A stretch of 64,000 nt of DNA, from NCBI GenBank assembly GCA_019828565.1, contig JAHDYR010000008.1:186001-250000 (forward strand), read 5' to 3'. The DNA comes from Carpediemonas membranifera (lineage: Eukaryota; Fornicata). The notes beneath the pieces were generated by a model. The model worked only from the letters and a program-made list of their open reading frames with translations, ran no database searches and had not been told where the DNA came from. Shown here piece by piece: positions 38,773 to 48,386 of this stretch. The translations under genes and the position numbers were made by a program. Position 1 is the first letter of the stretch; each line of letters starts with the position of its first letter.

Positions 38773-39555
38773 ATGGGAGGCAGCATTTCTGGCTCTGTTG
38801 TGGACTCAATACTATGGCCACCGGTCGCATATAGACGTTACTATACTCTTGACGGGCGTATCCGGGACATCGTCATGCTTGATATCGACGAGGAGCGGAA
38901 AATCGCCACCAGGTTCATCTCTGGGTCTAATGATGCCAAGTACGTTATTCTCTTCTCCCATGGCAACGCTGAGGACATAAGCATGTCCTATCACTGGATG
39001 AATATACTCGCAAAGAAGCTCGGTGTCGATCTTCTGCTTTGGGACCCGGAAGGCTACGGCGCATCCACCGGTGAGCCCTCAATCAAGGCCCTAGAGCAAG
39101 GCGTGGCCACGGTTCTTGCCCATTTGAAGACGATCATCCGCCCTGACCAACGCATCGTCGCCATGGGCCGGTCGATCGGCTCATACCCAGCCTCCTTCGT
39201 TGCCAAGAGCCCGGACGTCTGTGGGCTTATCCTAGAGTGCCCTCTGGCCAGTGCCTACCGCGTGGCCTTCGGGAGTACGGGCTCGGTTCTCCCGTTTGAC
39301 AGGTACAGGGTCATCGACAACGTCCGGACACTGGAGAAACCGGTGCTACTCATCCATGGAACAGACGACGAGATCGTGCCCTTCTGCAATAGCTCGCCAA
39401 TGCTCGAGAACTCGATCAAGCGCGGATACAAGGTCCCCCCGCTCTATCTGGAGGGCGGGGGCCATAATGACCTCGAGTCCAAGTTCCCGAACGAGCTGCT
39501 GCACCGTATGAGGGTCTTTTTCGAAACGGAGCTCGTCCCGGAGATGGCGAATTGA
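38773..39555 (+). CDS. Alpha/beta hydrolase, ABHD17-like
   Basis: A 260-aa hydrolase. The oxyanion region is FSHGNAEDIS, the nucleophile elbow is GRSIGSYPA (Ser near residue 140), the acid is in IHGTDDEIVPF, and the His is in EGGGHNDLE. The HGNAED and WDPEGYGASTGEPS segments are characteristic of ABHD17/FAM108 protein depalmitoylases (the usual form being DYSGYGxSxG). The start MGGSIS is an N-myristoylation consensus, which would anchor the enzyme to membranes in place of the palmitoylated Cys cluster of animal ABHD17; this is inference. Related bem46-like hydrolases are the alternative. Confidence 0.85.
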   Translation: MGGSISGSVVDSILWPPVAYRRYYTLDGRIRDIVMLDIDEERKIATRFISGSNDAKYVILFSHGNAEDISMSYHWMNILAKKLGVDLLLWDPEGYGASTGEPSIKALEQGVATVLAHLKTIIRPDQRIVAMGRSIGSYPASFVAKSPDVCGLILECPLASAYRVAFGSTGSVLPFDRYRVIDNVRTLEKPVLLIHGTDDEIVPFCNSSPMLENSIKRGYKVPPLYLEGGGHNDLESKFPNELLHRMRVFFETELVPEMAN

Positions 39556-39931
39556 GTCCTTCCCTGTTTTCGCGTACTGTTAAAATCGGTCGCTTTAATG
39601 TATTGATGTTGTTTTATGTGTGTTGAAATGTGAGTAGGTATTACTGTGTTTCTGATGGAAAGGGCCTTTGGCTGGCTGGCAGAAGCACTGTGCATTTATG
39701 CCAAAACAACTGTGGTATTTAGAGGTTTTATGTGGAGGATTCAGTGTAAAGGTGACTTAAGCTGTCGACCCCCCTGGGATGAACTCCAGAGGACTGAACA
39801 GGTTCAGTCTGACGGCCCACCTGTCGTACACCAGAAGGGTAGCGGACATGAGGGCGTCGGCGATGGTAAGAGCGACGGTTCTGGGCGGGATCTTGGTTCT
39901 CGCTCCAGCAGAAACTAGTTTCTTGTTTTTA
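39556..39931. other. Flank left of Fanzor copy 2; possible minus-strand coding remnant
   Basis: 376 bp between the ABHD17-like gene and the left direct repeat. On the minus strand 39757-39925 reads as a protein-like tail (RTVALTIADALMSATLLVYD), open into the repeat. It could be the end of a gene disrupted by the insertion or simply chance. I do not call it a gene. Confidence 0.3.
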
Positions 39932-39961
39932 GACTCAACAATTCTAATCCTGCGCAGCACA
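39932..39961. repeat. Left 30-bp direct repeat of Fanzor element 2
   Basis: Begins GACTCAACAATTCTAATCCT and is identical over 30 bp to 41325-41354; the flanking bases on both sides differ. Confidence 0.9.
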
Positions 39962-40139
39962 CTACCTCCACTCACCCACTTCAGCCCTCGTCTGTACCAT
40001 CGGGCTGTCGTGCTTTCAGTCGTCGGTCTGCACGAAAAGATGCGTCGTCTGCCGTCCATCGTCTGTGTCGAACGCTGCTGTCTTCTTTCGCGTCTGTGCT
40101 CGTCTGTTACGCGCTCATCTGTCGTCCATTGCCGCGGAG

Positions 40140-41210
40140 TAACAGCGCTCACCCCAGCGATGAAGAGGCGCCTCCGTGTGCACGTGAATTGGTCAGCAAC
40201 CAAGAATTTGACCGACGAGCAGGTTGATAGATACGAGCGTGATCACGGCGACATCACCAAGCTCCGCAGAGTGCTCTCTGTGAAGACAGACGGGGTCTCT
40301 GTTGCTGTGACGGTTTGGGTGGGTCGCGAGAAATACCGTGGCGGTCGGGTGGCTGACCGGCCCACGTACAAAAAGGATAACAGCAACAAGCGGGCTCGGC
40401 TCGGTCAGGATGACGCCGAGGCTACTCCTGCCCCGGACATTCAAGCTCGCATGGGCTTCGACCCTGGTGCTCGGTCGCTGGGCGGCTACACGATCCGCCG
40501 CCCAGACGGGCAGAGTGTATCTGGCGTACTCGCTAAGTGTGGCTACACTGCCACCCCCTCTTTCCGCGTGAATATGAGCGCAGCATCGTTCAAAACGACA
40601 AGTCTAGAGGCTCTCAAACAGTCGATTAGGTTTGTCCATGAGAACATCGTTCAGATCATCAACGAGGGGACGAGAAAGTGTTTCCGCCGTGCGACTTCTG
40701 CCAATCACTGTCTGCGCCAGAAGCACTTCGCCCGGGCTGGACGTCAACTCCTGGATGATCTCGGCGGGCGCCCCCAGGAGCCCATTCACCGTCGCGTATG
40801 GGGCTGCACTGTTCGGTTCCGCCAGCACTCCCTCGTGTGCTCCGTACCGCCACTTTGCTCGAGCTCTTCCTGGCATCATGCTCCGGCACAACGTCGTCGT
40901 GACTGTCACGATGGTCTCCGAATTCCGCACTTCCATCGTGTGCCCATACTGCAAAGCACACTTCAGACGCGTGGTGCACACACACCGCACCATGCTCTGC
41001 CAGAATCCCGCGTGCGAGGGAGCTCCATGGCGCGTTGAACGGCTACGTCGGCATCCCGAGCAGAGAGACATACTTCTCAATCTCTCTCACCGAGATAAGA
41101 GCGCCAGCGAGAACATCCTTTGGTGCACCATCGATGCAACTTCAGATCAGATAGAGCAATCTCCTTTCCACTACGACTCCCAGAGAGGTGCTCTTCCTCG
41201 CTATCATTGA
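40140..41210 (+). pseudogene. Fanzor copy 2, 5'-truncated and frameshifted
   Basis: Homology to the first copy starts near 40150, about 290 codons into that protein, so the helical N-terminal half is missing. RRVLSVKTDGVSV and RuvC-I (MGFDPGARSLGG) lie in one frame up to about 40770; the rest is in the +1 frame after a C5 run at 40771-40775: VAYGAALFG, SEFRTSIVCPYC (Glu and first zinc pair), CQNPAC, and RuvC-III LNLSHRDKSASENIL. No stop occurs where copy 1 has TAA. The 39779 ATG lies outside the element and is not a credible start. The two proteins are clearly diverged, so this is not a recent duplicate of copy 1. Confidence 0.85.
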
Positions 41211-41228
41211 CTTGCTAAGTTGAGCAAG

Positions 41229-41248
41229 CACGCGCTGCAGCGCGCGTG
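41229..41248 (+). other. GC-rich hairpin 3' of Fanzor copy 2
   Basis: CACGCGC and GCGCGTG form a 7-bp stem around a 6-nt loop, and the core CGCGCTGCAGCGCG is a 14-nt perfect palindrome. It sits between the end of the Fanzor frame (41210) and the right direct repeat, where TnpB-type elements carry the guide-RNA scaffold. A role is inference only. Confidence 0.35.
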
Positions 41249-41324
41249 ATATGCTGCGCACGATTGATAGAGTATGATGAACCACACTGCGATCCTGATG
41301 CTGCTTGGATCACTGTGTGTTTTG

Positions 41325-41354
41325 GACTCAACAATTCTAATCCTGCGCAGCACA
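41325..41354. repeat. Right 30-bp direct repeat of Fanzor element 2
   Basis: Exact copy of 39932-39961, ending 17 bp before the CCDC113 ATG. It probably represents the original chromosomal sequence upstream of that gene. Confidence 0.9.
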
Positions 41355-41371
41355 ACAACATCGCGAACTGA

Positions 41372-42358
41372 ATGCAGGAGAACGAATACGCCGAAGTAGA
41401 GCATCTCAGGCGCGAGAACGCTCTATTTAGATCATTTATCAAGCGTTTCGACAACGTTATTCCCGCAGAATCCGATATTGAGGACGATGAGAACGAACAG
41501 CCGCGGAGGAAGCAAATTTCTCAAATGGAGTCTTCGATGAAGCCACTACTAGTCGAAGATAAGCTCACTATCGCTCTCAAAGAAGTTGAGGACCTTCAGG
41601 AAGACATATCAACCGCCCAGCGTGACGGAGAGCAGATCAACACAAGTATCAGGGCCCTGATCAGTGCCGCAGACGGCCTGATCACCGATACCATGAAAGA
41701 AGCACACGACTTCAAGCGTACTGTGATCGTATCCGACAATGGGGAAGGAGAGAATGTCGATGCCGACCGCGTCATCAAGTTCTTCACCGAACGGACCAAG
41801 GCCCTCCGCACGCGCGGCGAGAAGCTCAAGCTGAAGAACGCGAACATCACTAGACAGGCAGGCAAGCTCAAGAAGCAGCTGCAGCAGAAGACCGAGACTG
41901 GGGAGGTTCTCCACGCCATCGACTACGACCAGCTCAAGATTGAGCACCAGCAGCACTTGGAACGGATTGAACAGAAGAACCAGGAGCTCCTTAGGCTTAA
42001 GATCACATCTGGCAACACTATCCTCGTGTTGAACCAGCTCAAGAAGCAGCTCACGACGCTGCTGGATGAAAGCACGTGGCTCAGAGCAGAGCTGACCGCC
42101 AGGGAAGCTGTAGCCTCCAAGCTTGACGCGGACATCGGGCTGGCTACCAAACAGCAGCACAGTGTGATTGCCGTGCAGCGTTCGTTGAAACAGGAGCAGC
42201 ATGGCACGAACGAACCCCGGCCCATTGACTATATCAAGATCAAGGCAAAGGAGAATGACCTCATCAAAGCTAGAGACAACTATCGGCGGAAGATCGAGAT
42301 TGCCGAGATGAGGGTGAAGCGGGCGAGGGCAATGGCGCGGGAGTCCATGCAGATGTAA
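41372..42358 (+). CDS. CCDC113/CFAP263 ciliary coiled-coil protein
   Basis: A 328-aa coiled-coil protein. The C-terminal two-thirds match CCDC113: IDYDQLKIEHQQHLERIEQK, NQELLRLKITSGNTILVLNQ, and YRRKIEIAEMRVKRAR, corresponding to IDFDQLQIENAQFLETIE, NQELTQLKLSSGNTLQVLN and WERKVEIAEMSLK in the animal protein. CCDC113 with CCDC96 forms part of the axonemal linker network near radial spoke 3 and the nexin-dynein complex, and also sits in centriolar satellites. The usual length is about 375 aa. The organism is therefore flagellated. A Fanzor remnant with its direct repeat lies 17 bp upstream of the ATG. Confidence 0.88.
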   Translation: MQENEYAEVEHLRRENALFRSFIKRFDNVIPAESDIEDDENEQPRRKQISQMESSMKPLLVEDKLTIALKEVEDLQEDISTAQRDGEQINTSIRALISAADGLITDTMKEAHDFKRTVIVSDNGEGENVDADRVIKFFTERTKALRTRGEKLKLKNANITRQAGKLKKQLQQKTETGEVLHAIDYDQLKIEHQQHLERIEQKNQELLRLKITSGNTILVLNQLKKQLTTLLDESTWLRAELTAREAVASKLDADIGLATKQQHSVIAVQRSLKQEQHGTNEPRPIDYIKIKAKENDLIKARDNYRRKIEIAEMRVKRARAMARESMQM

Positions 42359-42468
42359 ATAAGGGTCCATGTCTGTAACAAGGGAGTTGGGGAGCGTATG
42401 AGTTGACGTTGGGTGGTAAGATGAGATCATTTTCGACAGTTTAGTGCGCATCAGCGAAGCTCATCACA

Positions 42469-45404
42469 ATGGTGGGTCTTATCGGGAGAGACAGTGTCTT
42501 CCATTGCACTAGTATCGCTTTAGTTCTCCTTTCTCTGCTTATCGCCGCCTGTTGCAGCGTCGTTGAGTATGATATGGACAAGCAGATCGGTATTACCCCC
42601 AAGGTCGTCGATTCAAGCATGTTTGGCGATACCGTGTTCATCTATGGGTATGATACCTCTTTCCAGCCTTATCCAGCGAGTATGCAGCCATCTCCTCCCG
42701 CCCCTCTCTATCAAACGAACGCTTCACCCACGGTCATGTCTACGTGTACAAGTACTTCCTCGAGTCCTGGATCCTCCTCAACAAGCTCGTGGTACCTAGC
42801 GAGACTGAGGACGTCAAACCCTCAACGTTGGCTCTTAACGACGAGATTCTCGTGGCTGGGTCTGACAAGGTTTTCTTATACATGAACTCAGGTAACATGT
42901 ATGATTACAAGACTAGCTTTGCACTAGAGTCGTGTACTAACCACACCGCTGTCGTGTGTGGCGCTGAGGTTGTCGTCTCGTGCCGCCAGTCCGACATTCT
43001 CACGGTCGGCGTTTTCCACATCGACCCAAACCTGCACTACGGCTTTGAAGAGTACGCAGGCATCAGTATTACCGCCCCCGTCGTTGCCATGACCGCCGAC
43101 TCAGACAACGGTCACCTGGCCCTCGCCACGGGGACCATGGACTGGACAGTCTATGTCTACCTCTGGGATGACGGAAGCAAGCAGTTTAACCACCTGCAGG
43201 AGTTCACCACCAAGAACGCCTCTCTAGCCATGTCTTTCGGTGGGATTGCCATGAACAACCATACCCTCGCCATCACGGAGTCAAGGACCACGGGTAACAT
43301 TCAGAGTGAGTTGTACCTCTACCACTTCAACTCTGGGACGGAAACTTGGGAGTTGAAGGTCCACACAGAGCCTGGTCTGCCAGAGATCCTCACTTTCTTT
43401 GAAGGGGGGCTCAATGTAACCATCGCCCCGCCTTATATCACCATATGTGGGGGCTACGTCTCCATTATTTACGAATTCGATCTTGACGCCGGCACGTTGA
43501 CTTATCTTGACTATTTAGGATATCTCCCTTCGATCCCGATTGCCGCAGCGATGAACGAGAACGCTATGATTCACGTCAGCGCTCGTGCTGTGGACGAGGA
43601 CGACGTCACTGTAGTCTTTTCAGTCGAACGGTTTGGTAACAGGTGGAAAACGACCGGCTTCATGAGCTCGGTAGATTCGAAGTACAGCGAGTTCGGCTCC
43701 CTGAATGTCATGGAGGGAAACACGCTGGCTGTAGCAGCAGCCGGTAATGCCCAGGATCGTGTCTTTGGCTCAGCTTTCACATTTACCTTGGACCCTGATG
43801 GCTCATTCGTCACAGATCAACGGATCGATCCTATGGCATCGATGGCCAATGACGCGTTCAGCACGAGGATAGCACTGAGCGGAGACTACATGGCGGTCAG
43901 CGCACCAGGGTCGGACGGCCATCTAGGGTCTATTTACTGGTTCAAGAGGGACCAGGCGGGTATGTTCCAGCCGCAGAAGGCCTATGACAACTCCACGAAG
44001 CTCCAGCCGACCGTGGATGTCAACGTGGCGCAGGATTTCGGTATCAACGCCCTCACGCTCAAGGTCGACAGCAACGGCGACGGTGTGCTTGTCGCAGCCA
44101 CCACTACCAACCGAGTTTACCTTTATAAGTTCACTGCAGGCGTGCTCGACTCGACCCCATCCATCATTGAAGCAAGCACGTATGCCCGCATCACTTACTT
44201 TGGCATGACCATTGATATTCAAGACGACATCATGGTCGTCGGAACAACAGGAAACGCCTTTGAAATAGTGCAGTTAGACCAGGATCTCCACAAGGCCAAG
44301 GCATGGGAGGTCAGCGGCGATCAGTCTGCATTGGACCTCGCGTCTTTCGGGTACTTTGTAGCCATCAGCGAGGACCACACCATCCTGATCTCCCACGCAG
44401 ATGGCCCCACGGACGGTATGTGCACTATAGGGTCGATTTACAGGTACAACGAGGCCTCTGACGAGTGGCACTGCGACCAGAACATCACCATTCCCGAGTC
44501 GGCTGACCCGGAGTGCGACGGCTCGCGTGCTCTTGCCCAGGTGACCATTCAGGACGACTGGATCGCCATCGGCTGTAGCTCCAACCGGATGGGTAACGGT
44601 GTCGTTTGGCGCTTCGTGCTCGACTCGAAAACGGGCCTATATCATCAGGCTAAGAACTTCATGCTCACGGTGGAAGACGCCACGATCAGGCTGTTCAGCA
44701 TGACCGACGAGTACTTCGTCGTGAGCACCGTCAACCCGGCCAGCGCGTTCTTCTATCTTCCCAAGGAAGCTCCAGGGCTGTCGAACCTCGTCATCGCACT
44801 CGTCGTTATTGTAGTTGTTATGGCGGTCATCATCGCGTTGTTCGTCGTCGTCGCCTTATGCACCCTCAACATCTTTGGATGCACCACTGCTGGTGTCGCA
44901 GCGGTCGTGTTGCTCAAGAAACTGCGCCACGCCATCATCAAGCAGCGACTTAGACGCTTTGCCAAGGCTGAGCTGACCAAACTCGGGGTCGACTCCAGTA
45001 ACAAGCTCTACTCCGCCATTTATGACTTCTTCATAGCTCCCGAGGCTATCACCGAGACTGAGGTCATCGCGGCGGGTGGTTTCGGGTCTGTATCGCGTGC
45101 TGTGTACAAGGATCAGGTGGTCTGCATCAAGAAGCTGCACGAGGCGTTCCAGGCGGATGCCACGAGCATGAACGAGTTTGCCCGGGAGGCCAAGTCCCTC
45201 GTCGAGCTGTCCCACCCCAACGTGCTCAAGTTCCTGGGCGCCACGGTGCGTCTCCCGGCCATCTACATCGTGACCGAGTTCTGCGCTCTGGGGTCTCTGA
45301 CGCAGTATGTCGATAGGAAGCGCCAGCAGGGTCGGCTGTCTGTTACTGACCTGCTCGACCTCGTCATAGAGGCGGCCGACGGTCTCGCCTTCATCCACTC
45401 GAGA

Positions 45405-45437
<33 letters not shown>

Positions 45438-45884
45438 TTCTTCGTATCAGTCGAGGAGAAGGTTCGTAAGAACAGGATCCGCGTCAAGGTCGGCGATCTC
45501 GGTCTGGCCGTCAACAACACGACCAAGACGATGACCAACATCGGCACCATGGGCTTCGCCGCCCCCGAGCTTCTCCAGCGGGGCGAGTACGACCAGAAGG
45601 CGGACGTCTTCTCCTTCGCCATGACCATCTACGCTCTCTTCTCCGAGGAGCTCCCCTTCGCCAGCGAGAAGAGTTCTTTCGCCGCCATGAAGAAGATCAA
45701 CGACGGAGTCCGGCCTGAGCCGATGAAGGTGATGCTGAAGCTGCCAGAGCTCCAGGAGATCGTCTCGCAGATGTGGTCGCAGCGACCTGAAGATAGGCCG
45801 ACCATGAAGGCTGCAGTGGGGATGCTGAGGGGTCTGAGGAAGGCCATGGGCAGCATGACTGTGAACAAGATGAATAGGATTTAG
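42469..45884 (+). CDS. Receptor-like kinase with FG-GAP-type propeller ectodomain, two exons
   Basis: Joining 42469-42647 and 42677-45884 through a 29-nt intron (GTATGA...CCAG) gives 1128 aa. The junction restores MFGDTVFIYGEYAAIS followed by FTHGHVYVYKYF, the FG-GAP/propeller repeat pattern, which supports the intron. A signal peptide (SIALVLLSLLIAACC) leads into a large beta-propeller-like ectodomain to about residue 760. A transmembrane helix (LVIALVVIVVVMAVIIALFV) follows, then a TKL-type kinase (about 850-1120): AAGGFGSVSRAV, CIKKL, HRDIKPDNFF, DLG in place of DFG, and APE in FAAPELL. It is likely a plasma-membrane receptor kinase; the ligand is unknown. The ectodomain repeats resemble those of the giant protein at 48.4-63.8 kb. 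Confidence 0.88.
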
Positions 45885-46410
45885 ACGGGATTGTAAAGAT
45901 TTGTGTTATCGGTGGGTTGACTCGTAAGAGGTATTGAATGTGTCAAATGGGCGTATAAAGCTAACCAATCGCGAGGGCAACTCATACACAAACGATCTAG
46001 GAGATGTGTCTCCTTACCTCCTCTGACTGAGTGACGTAAATCAGCTCGGCTGACTTAGAGAGTAAGTTTCGTGGTGCGCTGGGGTCAGGGAGGGTCGCCC
46101 CAGGCGTGACCCGTCCCGACACCCCCCTCCAAAAACAATGCTCTCGTTCCCGTGCTGTTCAACAGAGTGCACGACTCTCCTTGACACGACTCCACCGATC
46201 TGATGGTTAATTCATCTTCTCCGAAGATTGGGGGCGATCAATCAAATTTGTCGTTGTTGTCTGTCTTTCAGCTGATGCATTTACAGTTTGCCCGACAGCC
46301 AGCAAGTCTGCTCAATGCAAGCTGACCTGCAAAAATCAGCAATAACTTATCACTGCCTGCCTGCCACGCCATGCGTCAAAAGCAAAACTTTATAAAAACG
46401 TATCCACCAG
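45885..46410. other. Intergenic, 526 bp, with a GC-rich foldable patch
   Basis: 3' flanks of the convergent receptor kinase and lipase genes. Most of it is unremarkable, but 46082-46112 can fold (GGGTCA with TGACCC, inner GGG with CCC) in an otherwise AT-richer stretch. No gene is supported. Confidence 0.35.
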
Positions 46411-48069
46411 TCAATCGCCATTGCCGTACCCTGCAAGAATCTCCTGCGACTGCGCACATCGCGTCAATGCCCTCAGGTAGACCAGCGGATGGTGCTGAAC
46501 AAGGCTACTAGGGTGAATGACAATGGTCCCTGCCAGCTCGTTGGGTGAGTCATAGGCAAACATCAACCTCTCGTCCAGGCCCCCGAAACGCCTCATAAAC
46601 TCGTTGAGGGGGTTCATCTTCAACATGGTCGGCGTGACCACCCGCTGTGAAAAGCCCCGCGTGTTGGATCGCGGCCGAGTCTCAACTGCGTCAGCGCGGC
46701 CCGACCAGGAAGAGACTGAGGCACGCAGCGTGGTGTCTGCCTCGCGGGTGAGGTTGGCCAGTTGGATCATCCGCCCTGCAGGGTACAGCGGGAAGATGTT
46801 GATCTCGTCGTTATCTCCTGCTGCAATCCTAGCCTCAAGCTCAGCCTGCCTCTTCGATCGCATGAGGCGGTTGACAATCTTCTTCCGGAAACTGTTGACG
46901 TTACTCTGCACAGGCTGGAAGACACCGAGAAGGAGGTCTTCGTCGAGATCGCTGTCTTCCGTGTCAGATAGACCCGAATCATGTCTTGCTCTCCAGTACT
47001 CCCGCTTCATCTCCCGTAACATGTCCTGATGCTCATGCTGCCTCTTCAAAAAATCGTGCTGCATTTTTTTGTGCATCTTTTTCCGTATATACATTGGGAC
47101 CAACTTAGACCACCGAGTGTCAGTGTGCATGACAACTGAGGGAGGCACAGAGGACTCGAACATTTCATACATGACCTTCGCCAGTTGCTCGTATGACTTG
47201 TACGACAGTCGCGGGATTAGGTCACCGCCCATGACGACGCTGGTTACTAACTCCTTGCTGGCTTCGACGTTTGCTTGAGTAAACACGCTGGGGCATGCAA
47301 ATGCGACTGCTTTGACTGAAAACTCGTCTCGACACATCATCGCCATGATAGCTGCGATACCCGCTCCTAATGAATGTCCCACGAATGTGACCGTTTTCCG
47401 GGAATACTGACCAAGGTAGGCCCGCAAAGCCTCCTTGATCTCGGGATACATGTTCTTTGCGGTCAGGAACATCCCCTTATGGGCATGTCCGCCCATGAAT
47501 GGCATTGTAGAGGCGACCAGATCAGTCATGACCTCGGGCATGGAAAGGGTTCCGCGGAAAGCAACAATAATCTCGCCCGTGGCAACATGGTCTAGCATGT
47601 AGTAGCAGCAGCGGAACGGCTCCTTCATGACCTTTGGGTAGTGTAGCCTTATCATATCCCTGGAGTCGGCCGTTGGCACAAATGAATCAATCATCTGGCA
47701 GATCCGGTCGGGAATGCTAGTGAGGACCCAAGCGGCGGCCTGGGCGGCGTCATAGACCTCGAAGAACTCCTGTGTGTTGGTGTAGTACGTCCCATGATAG
47801 GAAGCAAGGGCGAAATGGAGGTAGGTGACAAGGCGGTTCGTCTCCGACATCGAAAGGGCGTTGGATGGATCTGGACACTTAGGGAGCTCGAAGTACTCGT
47901 GGTGGACGGCTTCAATTTCCATTAGACAGTACACCATCGTTGGCAAGGAAATAGCATTGGCATTGAAGAACAATCTGAGCGTTTCTACAATCTCTGGAAG
48001 GCCCTGCATCCCCAAGGAGCTCCCATGACGAGATATGAAGCGCATATACGTGTTAAGTGCGACATTCAT
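46411..48069 (-). CDS. Class 3 lipase, sn1-specific diacylglycerol lipase-like
   Basis: A 552-aa protein. The alpha/beta-hydrolase core has IIVAFRGTLSMPEVMTDLV before the nucleophile elbow FVGHSLGAGIAAIMA (Ser near residue 230) and the acid-containing segment VVMGGDLIPRLSYKSYEQL, typical of class 3 lipases of the DAGL branch. The long C-terminal region (about 330-480) is basic and low in structure. Unlike animal DAGL-alpha, no four-helix membrane domain precedes the catalytic region, so this is a soluble or peripheral form. It would release monoacylglycerol and fatty acid from diacylglycerol. Confidence 0.85.
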   Translation of the reverse strand: MNVALNTYMRFISRHGSSLGMQGLPEIVETLRLFFNANAISLPTMVYCLMEIEAVHHEYFELPKCPDPSNALSMSETNRLVTYLHFALASYHGTYYTNTQEFFEVYDAAQAAAWVLTSIPDRICQMIDSFVPTADSRDMIRLHYPKVMKEPFRCCYYMLDHVATGEIIVAFRGTLSMPEVMTDLVASTMPFMGGHAHKGMFLTAKNMYPEIKEALRAYLGQYSRKTVTFVGHSLGAGIAAIMAMMCRDEFSVKAVAFACPSVFTQANVEASKELVTSVVMGGDLIPRLSYKSYEQLAKVMYEMFESSVPPSVVMHTDTRWSKLVPMYIRKKMHKKMQHDFLKRQHEHQDMLREMKREYWRARHDSGLSDTEDSDLDEDLLLGVFQPVQSNVNSFRKKIVNRLMRSKRQAELEARIAAGDNDEINIFPLYPAGRMIQLANLTREADTTLRASVSSWSGRADAVETRPRSNTRGFSQRVVTPTMLKMNPLNEFMRRFGGLDERLMFAYDSPNELAGTIVIHPSSLVQHHPLVYLRALTRCAQSQEILAGYGNGD

Positions 48070-48386
48070 GTGAAATGCTTCTTCTCGAAACAGCCTGCAT
48101 GTCGTAGCGAGATTGGGTCAATACCACCTCGGGAAAAAATAAAATGGGCACCAGGAAAAACACGATTGATCACGACTATAAGCCTTCCATGCCTGATTAA
48201 ACACCATATACACTCTTTGAACCCTGCCTTTGCCCGAAATTGGGTGGCAAATGCAACACAAAAGTCCCTCCCGGCAATCACAAAAAGCAGGGCATCAATA
48301 TACCCACCTGACTCTTGGGTGGGCCAGCCACGACTTGGGATTGAGACAACCTCAATCTGTGTACGAGATCGACGAGATATTTCTTC
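48070..48386. promoter_or_regulatory. Divergent intergenic region, 317 bp
   Basis: Shared 5' region of the lipase gene and the giant surface-protein gene. No distinct element is recognised. Confidence 0.4.

Larger units (their letters stand above)
39932..41354 (+). mobile_element. Fanzor-bearing element 2 bounded by 30-bp direct repeats
   Basis: An exact 30-bp direct repeat at 39932-39961 and 41325-41354 encloses a degenerate Fanzor reading frame on the plus strand. As in element 1, I see neither inverted termini nor another transposase gene, and no poly(A) tract precedes the right repeat. The right repeat ends 17 bp before the start codon of CCDC113, so the event duplicated part of that gene's promoter or 5' UTR. 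Confidence 0.6.

Noticed and set aside
39779-40139. ATG at 39779 as start of Fanzor copy 2
   Set aside because: It lies outside the direct repeat, and the first 120 codons show no similarity to the N-terminus of copy 1.
42648-42676. Frameshift or sequencing error in the receptor kinase gene
   Set aside because: A 29-nt GT-AG intron explains the frame change exactly and restores the propeller repeat motif.
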